The position numbers and the translations under genes are program-made. Shown here piece after piece: positions 12,101-24,100 of a stretch of 64,000 nt of DNA (position 1 is the stretch's first letter; each line of letters begins with the position of its first letter). The DNA is from Siphonodentalium dalli (Eukaryota > Mollusca > Scaphopoda > Gadilida > Siphonodentaliidae). The stretch spans positions 186,049,122-186,113,121 of the forward strand of contig CP136069.1 of NCBI GenBank assembly GCA_032622095.1. Direction: 5' to 3'. The notes beneath the pieces are model-generated. The model made no database searches, had not been told where the DNA came from, and saw only the letters and a list, made by a program, of their open reading frames with translations.

Positions 12101-15100
12101 TAATGCCATTCGGGCAAGCTATGATATGCATCTAATCGGATTACGCCGTTAATGATAAATGACCGCGATGATACGGAACATTTCAAACCAGTTATTATAC
12201 ATTTTAATTTTGAAGGGTCGCCATTCTACGGAACATTTCGAGCCATGCAGTTATTATGACTCTAACCGTAATATGCATTTAACATTGAACGATCGCCATG
12301 CACCGGGACATTTCTAGTGAGCTATTATGTCTTTAACCGGACTACGCCATTAAAGGATCGCTATGCGAATGGAGTGTGCCATTAACGATAAAGGAACGCT
12401 ATTCGTCTGGACTTTTGAAGAGTCAGTTATTATGCCTTTATCCGGAATAATGTTATGCGTTTAATAATGAAGGAATGCCATTCGGGCAAACTATTATGCA
12501 TCTAATCGGATTATGCCGTTAATTTTAAATGACCGCAATGCTACGGAACATTTCAAACCAGTCATTATACATTTTAATTTTGAAGGATCGCCATGCTACG
12601 GGACATTTCGAGCCGGTCATTGACAGATATCAAAGCTGGCACCTCGACTTCGGGATGGAGGATGACGGAATAACGATTCTTAGGTCCGTGAGAAACCTCC
12701 AAGCTTGTGACGAAGACGACATATCAATAACGGTAAACGGTCATGTATACAGTGCCACCCATATGGATGCTCACACATACATAGCACTGGGGTTCCCAAA
12801 GGTTGACAATACGCTGCTATTTGAATACATACTCCCAGTGAACTTCACAGAGATATAGACTGAGCGCCGTATGCTCCTCTAGCGGGGGTCCCAATTAACC
12901 CTTTCATGACGGGAGCTGCGCTGACGCAATATTAAAGGCACTGTACAAATGCATTCTCATATATATGCGAGTCGATCAGAGATCGCCTCCCATATGTCAG
13001 AGAATGAATTGGAATAACACATTTTTTTTATCGTTTTTTATCATTTTTTCTTACGTTCTTTTACAATTTTTGTCATTTTTTATAATTTTTTGTAACTTTT
13101 CCTTACATTCTATAACAATTTTTATCATTTTTTTCTTATATTTCTTTAACAATTTAATCATTTTTATCATTTTTCTTCCATTCTTTAACAATTTATCATT
13201 TCATATAATTTTTTCATACATTCTTGATCAATTTTATAATTTTTTCTTACATTCTTTAATAATTTTTATAATTTTTTACCATTATTTCTTACATTCTTTA
13301 ACAATTGTTTCTCATTTTTTAACAATTATAAAAAATAATAAAAAATTTGTTACGCTGATGCATTCTCTTATATATGTGAGGCGGCGTATGGTCGAGTCGC
13401 ATATATAAGAGAATTCATTGGCACAGGGTGTCGCAAATATTCAGGAAGATCCAGCAATGAAAGTGTTAAGCACAATGGGTGACCAACAGAACATATTGAA
13501 CATCGGTAAGCCGCGATCTGTCCTTCTCATAAAGATCCTCGTACAAATAAAACTCGAGTCGTGCAGGGTTCCCCTACATGTGACAAGACAAGTTAGACAA
13601 CGTAATGGATCGCCTGTAACTGATTATATATATACAGTCACACCTATAGAGATGCTCATAACAGTAAATTGGAGGTTAGTGGCGATCAAATAGACCCATC
13701 TGAAACTTCTCTATGGATGTGGCGTGGGTTCCCGACGAAGAAAACATATCAAGCAACGACAAAAGCACCGATCTATAACGTCCTACCATAAACTCTTGAG
13801 TCGTCTGCTCGTGCGGGCGTCCCAAAATGAGTGACGGAGACAACATATAACATAAGATAACAGCGCGGATATTTAATGTCATACAAAATACTGTGAACAT
13901 ACATGTATTTACCACCACATAACATATGGAAATAATACTAGGCACACCTATACCATCAATAACCACACACCAAAGTAACCCAGTCTGGGCTCGGCTGCAC
14001 CATCCGATCGAATAGCAACACCAGGTCAACGGGTTCTCACAGGAGTGACATTCGGGCATTGCACCGTCACGAGACGAGGAGCCCCGACCGACGTTACGTC
14101 AACTGGATGGCTTGGCACCATCTCCGTAGGTTTGAGCTTTAAAATTCATAAAATCTTCCGGCCGATTTGCGACGTGCAACTAATGAGCTCCTGTAAACAC
14201 ACAAAATCGAAACTCCATGAATGTACTTGCTGCCCCAATACCCTTTTCTATTACTTACTCAATCGACTACTTTCTATTTACCATTTCCCAAACACACCAA
14301 CTAACCCTTTCCCACCATATACATATATATGGTCCCAGCTTTTTCACTAATTATAAGTGTGTATATACTCATTATCCACCATCACAACCCCGATTTATAA
14401 TAGACTACCGTACGTTAACACCTCAAGCGACACCCGTTATATTCACGTACTCTATTTCTATTCTACCCGTCCTACCAAAACCTGATATAAATCCAAAATA
14501 AATTGTTATATTCACGTTTTATGTATTACAGTATCTGTAGGGAGCGGAAGTCCATCTAAGTTTTACAGAACCTCACATAATACTAATCAAAATATCTTTA
14601 AGTCAAATCCTTTGTAAATGCTGCTGGGAAATACGACTCCATTCAACTCCAAACTGTTTTCAGAATTTAGGTCAATCTGAACTGGAGACCCAACTATTTG
14701 TAACAAGACATCGAACTTTGTTTCAAGGAGAGTTGTGTATTCTTCAACACTTTTTTTTTAGAGAACGTGTGTATCCTTTCTCATTGTTTTCTGATGAGAA
14801 TGGAAGGTCTTACATATCCAGCACTATGATGAACTCGCTCGTTCTAGGATGAGCTATCACATCTCATATGGTCGTACTCCGACGAAGAACCGGATGGCGT
14901 GACGGGATTAGCATATCACATGGCGAACAGAGGCACCGCCCAGATCTACATCCTCGATCCACCTGGTGATAAAATAGACAATACAGATGACCTGAAGATC
15001 TTCGATTTCACAGCCGATCAGGTATGATTAACATCGCCAGTGTGTATAAATGTTGTATGGCTGTGTTTATCGTGACGTACTTTGGGAGTGTCTGCTATGT

Positions 15101-18100
15101 GTGACTGATTTTATTTTACCTGCCATTAGCGTTTTTGAGTTCCTTTGGTGCAGCACGTTGTTGTATTGATTTCGCATAAAGTTCATTCACGCGTAGGCGT
15201 TTGTGCTTGTTCTAAATCCTTGGTTTATTCTACTTTATGGCTATCCCACCGTTGCCACCACGCCATAACGTAGAAGAGAAGAGACCTAGAATGAGCACAA
15301 AATTAATGACAAAATGCGAAACAACTTTATGAGAAGACAATCAAATTCCGATTGGCAGCTGATGTGCGGTTAGTAGCAACGAACCGCTCTATCACATCAG
15401 AAGTCAATACTTGTGCGGTTATTAGAGGCGAATCGCTCTATGACATCGACAGTCGCATTCGATATGCGGTTTGTGGCGATGAAACGCTCTATGGCATCGG
15501 CATTCGATATGCTGTTAGTAGCGGGAATAGCTATATAACAGAGGCAGTCGATATGCGGTTAGTAGCGGCTAATCGATCTGTGACATCGGTAGTTGCATTC
15601 GATATGCGGTCAGTAGCGATGAAACGCTCTACGGCAGCGGCAGTCGATATGCCGTTAGTAGTGGCGTATTGCTCTATAATATCGCAGTCGATATGCGATT
15701 AGTGACGGCAAATCACTCTATGACATCGGCAGTCAATTACTGTGCGGTTAGTAGTGACGAATCGCTCTATAACATCGGCAGTCGCGTTCGATGTGCGGTT
15801 AGTAGTGGCGAACCGCTCTATATAATCGGTAATCGATATATGGTCAGCAGTAGTGAACCGCTCTGTAACATCGGCGGTAGTCAATTACTAGTAATGTGTG
15901 GTTCGGCAGTCGCGTTCGATGTGTGGCTAGTGCGGTGAAATGATCTAAGTCATCGACTGCCAATGTGTGGACAATACAATTGGAAATTCGAACCGTTCAA
16001 TAACTGTGGCGGAGTTCGATTCATTCTCTCCCATCTGATGCTAGCGATTTCTTTTGTCGATAGTGGTCGACCGACTACTTACTACTATATGTTCAATACT
16101 AATACAATATGAAGTACATGGTAGTTAATTAAGTAGTTATACAGCCCGTACATGTATATTGTATTTGTCGACACTTAACCATTTTGTTTGATATGCTAAT
16201 TGCAAACCATTCCTATGTTTAATAATAAAGACGTCAACGATGCTACTGAAATGAAAATAACAGCTTAAAGCCATACGTATATCGTGTGTGATTAATTATA
16301 ATTACAGTCCTGAGTACCCTAACCTTAAGTAACAACAGTCGAATATTACCGAACAACACAGAATATTATCGAATATCACCGCATATCACCATGTCACATA
16401 TATCACATCACGGAATTTAATCGAGTATCACCGAATATCACAGATTACAACCAAACGGTTTTCGAATATAGCTGGACTCAATGTCACCGAATTATACATA
16501 CCGACTATGAGTTTTCAATGTATACATTTCCTGCTGACACCACAACCGTTCAGAATATCACCGAATATTCGCGTATCATAACAGCCATGCCAACAAATAT
16601 CATACATTGATTACGATCACTGTGAGTACATGTATACCTGCTGTCAATATTAGAATATCTCCAAATATCATCCAATATTCCCGAATATCACCAACTATCT
16701 CACAGTCGGATAACCACATATCATATCTTCGAATGTCAGGCTCGTTTGATACGTTGTCGCGAGAAAGACGACTGGTGCTATATCTTCAACCGACTATAGA
16801 TCTTAACGCGTCTCTGACCACTGTCTGGAATCAGTACGGCTGACTCATGTTTAGACGTTTCCGGTTTGGTCGCAAAGACAGAAACTCGACGGTATACAAC
16901 CGACTAAAATGCTTGATTTTAGATGTTCAGACTGTCGTACCATAATGGAATCTTGGTCGGATATGTTCAGGATATGTTAACAGTGCACAGGAAACTAACC
17001 AGAGTTATATAATGTCATACTTTGTTAGATTATAGCACAATTGAATCGAGAATTTTGTATATTTTTGTGCAAAAATTCGCTTTCAAATCCGTTTTACAAG
17101 TGTTTTATCCTTTTAAAATTACAATCTTGCAGGTCATATATAATTCGTAATATTTATCAAACAATAATCCGTAACCATTTGTCCATTCGGGTGTGTTGTA
17201 TAGTAGAAAAAAGTATATTTTGGATGGTCATCGACGAATTTTTGTGTACGGTTTAGAATGCAGCTAGTGTACGGTTGATCAGCATTTCAATGTCTTATCT
17301 ATTTATGTATTTATTTATTCTGTGTGCGCGTTTGTGGCAACCACAAATAATCAATAATAGATTTGTCTTACCTGTGAACAAAACGAAAACAAACAGAACA
17401 TGCGTGGACCAAAAATCCGAAAACATGAAACAAAACTGTAAAAAGATAAAACATAAACTGCACGATATAGTGTTCTCTTAATCCGCAAAGCCACGACAGG
17501 ACCAAGGACCATACAATAGGCTATTTTTTTCTAGTAGAATACAAAACGTAGACAATTAAATAATGAGTTCAATTCATATTTGAAAACAATTGCATGGTCT
17601 GATATATAGTTTTAGTGTTCAAGATATTTTGAAACGTGTATAGTAAATTTAAACATGCAGCATTTTAACATTTTCGGCTTTGTATTGGTATATATAGTGG
17701 TCAGATACGACCGTAAGGATGGAGAGAACACTATACTCGTAAACAAACCGAAGATAAAAATCATAATAATCAACTATTGGTCGCCCAGTAAAGGCTCGTC
17801 CACAGACCTGCGTAATGCATGCGTGTACACGTAAGGGTGCGCATATAATGGCTGATCGATGGGTCTATATACGGAGGGATCATCTAAGTGGTTAGCACTT
17901 GTCCTCCGATCCCTTTAAAATAGCCTATATATGGATTACATGTATTTTATATTAATGTACTATTTAGAGCAAATACAATATGTTTAAACTGCAAACGATG
18001 TCTGTCAAGTGCGTCATGATTTTGTCAAACAATCAAATACTTTATTCTTTCACCCATTAAACAAATTGCACAAATAAGGAAGATGTTCATATAAATAGTC

Positions 18101-21100
18101 AAGCGGATAGTTAATTCATGTCGGTGAACAGTCTTGACATGCACCGTGCGTAATGCGTATAGACCCATCAACCATACGCACCCTTACGCATGCACGCTTT
18201 ACACAGGTACGTGGACGAGTCTTGAGATAGGCCTGCATAATTATACATATATAAGTATGTAGTAGATAAGCAATTTTATTGTTGCCGGAGTCCAAATCAC
18301 GAACAAAACAATTAAATTTAGATTTGTCACATTTATTATTTATCCAACATCACGTGGTATATCTCCCAGAGAACGATTTTAAAAGAAAATTAGGTTAGTA
18401 TTTATCCACACGATTCTGAGATAAACCGTACACACAATCACAATCGTTGACATCTAAACCGTACAATTTTTAACAACACCACCTGTTGAAAAACAGTCAC
18501 TATATCACGAAAAATGTATATTAAAGACAAGTGAAACTTCGTATGTGTCAGAGAAGGTTCCTAGTTCGCGATGGATGTTTTATTTGTTGAATTGCTTTGC
18601 TGAAACATTGTGAATACAATCCTAGATGATTTATTTTTCTCGATTTTTCCTTTTTTTCACTTTTTACTTGGCATAAACCACGATCGTATCGTCGTATGAA
18701 ATCATTTTGCGAGCGACTTTCAGTGTACATAGAAACAAAATAATACAGAAATAACAACTGACTACATTGTCAATCCAAAAATCCGCGCAAAATGTATTTA
18801 TTAAGCAAAAAAGTGTGCCTACCGCGACAACAACAATTCGTGATCCGACGAAACCGGAAACGTCTAAACATGAGTCAGCCGTACTGATTCCAGACAGTGC
18901 TCTGACACGCATCACTTGTGTTTGTTCTACACGTCGAGCCAGAATCTTTTTCTCAATTCTCATACAGAATGCCGTCTGCAATATTTTTTTTCCTTGGGAA
19001 GTTCACGAAAATACGCCGTGATAGTGTCATTCTAACAATAGAGACCTTTCGCAAAACCACGAATACGATTACGGCTATGAAAATATCCTGCCAGTATATA
19101 CAGCCAAAATTCGATCTTTACTCACGGGGGTTCTCATGTGAGACGAAATATACCCCACGCAGTTTAATTATTTGCAGATGTGTCAAGAATGTGCCACCGG
19201 TCCTGTTTGGGGACGCTCTGTCATTATCCGTGTGGCGTGTTATACAGGGATAAGAATATTGGATCTGAACATTACTTTTTCCATCAAATATATGTGTAAC
19301 TGAATATAGTAGGGCATATGCCGTCTCACAAATTAGCCATCGCAGGTAAATTGTGATGGTGCAACCTTACTAGGACAATATGTGACCCACCATATCAAAT
19401 CCAGTCGGAAGTCGGGATTTTTTTACCCTGTGCCAATGCATTCTCTTATATATGCGAGTCGACCATAGGTCGCCTCGCATATATTAGAGAATGCATTGGC
19501 CTAACAATTTGTTCTTGTATTCTTTAACAATTTTATAATTTCACCCATACAGAGCCCCAGACAAACATGAGCAGACGACACTCTTATATGTGGTTCTATG
19601 TATGTGTGGGGCTCCCTGCAGGGTAAATGGATGTTTTTTTTATTTTATCGTAATCGTAACAGTGATTTTTGCGAAAGGTCTCTATTGAACTATAACTTGG
19701 CCCTTGTTGAGAATACGTCTGAACTCTACCGTCAATGTCTGGAAATCTTCTGTTGTTTTAAACAGGGATTTTACCATATGCGCGACTTGTAAAACGGACA
19801 TGACACAGAGAGTATCAATGAGTATCATGGTTTAATTCTGATTACAGTTCGAAGTTCCTGCTGTCACCACGATCTATCAGAAGTCGTATTTTATCGTACC
19901 ACCACTCGGCCCAAAACAGCACGCGATTCGGGTGAGTTTTGTCTGCATGTCAATCTAAGAAATTTAAGCAACCACGCACAACTTCAAACAGACGTGCACA
20001 TATTTAAACTAGCGAGCACATATTTAAACAGGCGTGCAATACTTATTTGCACATATTTAAACAGACGTGTACAATATGGGCAGGTCCAATTTCACGTGCG
20101 ACCGTGTCCTTGACCTCGCTCATATACGCTCATATAGGCACGTTTCTGGACTTCGACCGATCCGACTCAAATTTGGCATGTAGGCCTATACTTTGATCCC
20201 GGGAACAATATGGGAGAGTCCAATTTCACGTGCAACCGTGTCCTTGACCTTGATCTAACTCATATACGCTCATACGGGCATGTTTCTCGACCTCGACCGA
20301 TCCGACTCAAATTTGGTATGTCGGCATACTTTGATCTCGGGAACAATATGGGCGGGTCCAAATTCACGTGCGACCGTGTCATTGACCTAACTCATATACG
20401 CTCATACAGGCATGTTTCCGGACCTCGACCGATCCGACTCAAATTTGGTATGTCGGCCTACTTTGATCTCGGGAACAATATGGGCGGGTCCAAATTCACG
20501 TGCGACCGTGTCCTTGGCCTCACTCATATACGCTCATTATGCGCTCTGCGTGTATAAATAATGTCGAGATTCCTGTTTCGCCTGGGCGCATGGGGGTTTT
20601 ATTTATAGAATGGGAATTTTTGGGAGGATTAAAAGTCGAACTGCGACCGGAGGCCGAGTCCGATAAAAGGTGTAGTTGGGAATTTCAATTTCGTTTATTG
20701 TTGTTAACATTATGTCAATAATGTTGATCTTTGGTTTGTGATAAGCTATGCCAATTACAAATAAAAGAAATGAAAAAGATAATTTGTAAGTCTTAAATTT
20801 CAACTTTTATAGACATTTTTCGTTCTGCAGCCTACTGGGGGTTGTGGTCGGAGACGGCCGAGTCGGCCGCCGGTTCGTTAATTAGGTGCTGGTTGTTATT
20901 GTTATTTTAACGGAAATCTGAGTTGGTCATTCCCAAAACTAATATATTTTATATTCTATAATTACAATCATGGGTATATAATATAGGCCGTGGCTAGAGT
21001 ACCGTATACGGCACTCTGGTCAGTCTGTATAATATATGATCTTGAGCGCGTTACCATTTTTGACATTGGTTTTCTTGTATAGGCATGTTTCTGGACCGAT

Positions 21101-24100
21101 CGAACAATAGTTTGTCCAGACGCTGTATATTCTGCCCAGACGGGGGCGATCAAAAGAAATCCCTAAATAGCCCGGACGAAGTATATTTATGGCTAAATTT
21201 TCCTTAGACTATACTCCCTTAGTGCATATATATCTGCACATTATGATATATAATATAGATAAACAATGGTATGGGGAAACTAAGATTACTGTGAACACTC
21301 CTAGTATGTGTAATGCTATATATGAAAATCAATGCATACTCTACCATAAGGCCGTACATTTTGCACCTACCAGTATATATTATGTGAAAAATTCTAATGA
21401 CAAATATGTTCAAATCCGTTTTACATTTCTCCTTAGTTGACTTTCTAAAAGGCCTTCTTAGTCCACCTGCCAGTGCATTACTCTGACTTTTCTCTGTCAT
21501 TCTAGTGTGTTAGGTGTGGGGTCGCTTACATTGACAGTTCTGCTACCTGGTCAGACCTTCACTTACCTTATACACATAATACATTCACATAATAGCTTTT
21601 TGTTTTCCCCGGACAGTTCGAGCCGGTGTGGTTGTACTATATTATATATTTCCCTGGACAGTTCGAGCCGGTGTGGTTGTGTTATTATATTTCCCCTGGA
21701 CAGTTAGAGTCGGTGTGGTTGTACTATATTATATTTGCTCTGGTTAGTTAGACGAGGTCTTGTTCTATAATATTTCCCCTGGACAGTTCGAGCCGATGTA
21801 TAGTTGTTTATTTTCCCTGGACAGTTCTAGCCGATATTGTTGTATTTTCTCTGGCCGTTTCGAGATGTTCTTGTTCTATAATTATATTTCCATTGAGTAT
21901 TTCAAGCGAGTCCGGTTTTATTTGTATTTTTATGGACAGTTCGAGCCAGTCATTCAGCAGGGAAACGAGGATATATGCCACCACATGCTCCTGTTCGTGT
22001 GCGATGTGCCGTTCCAGTTCGCTAACAAAACTTCCATGAACATGTTCCATATGCCGACCGAGTGTTATCGACATTTCGGCGCGTGGTCGGCCGGTGGATT
22101 GGTGAGTAATCGGTTACAATTAACAACACTTCCATGAACATATTCCATATGTCGACCGAGTGTTATCGACATTTCGACGCGTGGGCGGTATATGTGGAAT
22201 GGTGAGTAATCGGTTACAGGTAACAACTCTTCCATGAACATGTTCCATATGCCGACCGAGTGTTATCGACATTTCGGCGCGTGGTCGGCCGGTGGATTGG
22301 TGATTAATCGGTTACAGTTAACAACACTTCCATGAACATATTCCATATGTCGACCGAGTGTTATCGACATTTCGACGCGTGGGCGGTATATGTGGAATGG
22401 TGAGTAATCGGTTACAGTTACCAACTCTTCCATGAACATGCTCCATAAATTATGTCGACCGAGTGTTATCGACATTTCGGCGCGTGGGTGCATGGTATAG
22501 GAGGATTGGTGAGTAATTAGTTACATTAATCGGACACCCTTGCTCAAAGGTCACAACTATACATGTAAGCGCTATCCTCGAACTGCATACTGTAAAATAG
22601 GCGCGATGCTTACTTGAACTGCGTATGATGAGATGACATTTTTTTTTTATTGTAAATCCAAATAGATAATATATATACAATTTAACACAAGTGAAAGACA
22701 TAGTTACAGTAGGGACAACGGGGGTGGGAGAACTGCGTATACAATATACGGTATTGCATACTCCGGTTTACAATAGATACTAGAAACTATACACACTCAC
22801 ATGATCGCTGTACTGGTCTGATACACATGATTCATAACGTTGTGTTCGCAACGTACACAAGCCGAACTTCGGACCTCCACAAATGTATCACTTAATCTGG
22901 CTTAGAACGCAACCCCATTGTTACAATCGTTCCCCATTTTGTGGTAAACCACTCCAATTTCTAAGGCGTGTTCAATGTCGGTCGGCGCACGGGCTGTGTG
23001 TCTTAGTGAACACACGACCAGTGGCGATTTCCAGCTAATCCGATTGTGTGCGGTCCATTGTGCACTAAGTATGTCTAAGTGATGTGGATAGTTCTTTACA
23101 AGAATAAATCAAGAATAAATCTCTCTTCGACTTGATTGATTATGGCAAAGAACTATTCTTATTCTCTAATCCTTACTTAATTTATTCTCCTCACATCGCC
23201 CAATACCCAACACATCGTACAAAACAACATCGATGATTAACATGATTAAGAAGCGGACTCGATTTCACAAAAATATAAGAATAACTAAATTCATGTATCC
23301 GGACAGGTTTGTTAGTTTCTCACCAAGGCTCAGAATATTGTTGTGATCGAAAGTATTCGACACTTGAAAAACGGTAAACGATCGATATCTCGAATTCAAA
23401 ACAAGCTCTCTAATCGTCTGTAAGCTTTATAGTGAGGTTCGAATCGAATTTAGTGGACGAGGTTAATAATCCGTCGTTCTGGAATGGAACAAATTACCTG
23501 TGTATATATGTAATCAATGCAAACTCCATATCAGATTTTAAAGCCAATTTAGGGATTATAGACCCAATATCAAAAACCCCCTCTTATTTTTTATAAAGGA
23601 AAAAGGAAATAATTGTAGTGATCTCCGTTCGGATATGTTTGATAATCACATATCCGATTCGCCTATTTGCCCCTGTAACTTAGACATTGAAGACGCCAAT
23701 CACAATTTTCATGTATGCCCTTTATTTATAGATCAGAGAATTGACTTCTATCGAAATCTAAGTATTAATGTCTTTCAACATTAGAAGCAAATCATTCTTA
23801 TATGGGGTTACGGGTATATCAAACCACAAGAGCACTACTCTTTTTCGCATTACTCAATCTTTCATAGCTAAAACAAAGCGTTTTGATCAAACCCATGTAT
23901 GATATCATGGTTAATCTCGCCATTCATATATCAAACTCACTGAATTCTAGGCCTTTCTTCATAACCGAGATTGGAATACAGATGAAAACCCGACATCCGC
24001 AGCACACACATGCACTCTGCACTACTATTTATAAATACTTTGTGCTATATCTGCTATGTATTTTTATGTATGTTCCACGATTGCATCAGGAGAGGAGCAA

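Noticed and set aside
15345-15935. Treating the intron 3 minisatellite as a further junction array
   Set aside because: Its unit does not match the edge of exon 3 or exon 4.
18664-18981. 105-codon minus-strand frame with two hydrophobic stretches
   Set aside because: It lies inside intron 3, resembles no family I know, and an overlapping plus-strand frame is equally open. AT-rich DNA gives such hydrophobic frames by chance.
23415-23450. tRNA-like T-loop text 'gaggttcgaatcgaatt'
   Set aside because: No acceptor stem, anticodon arm or A-box could be fitted around it.
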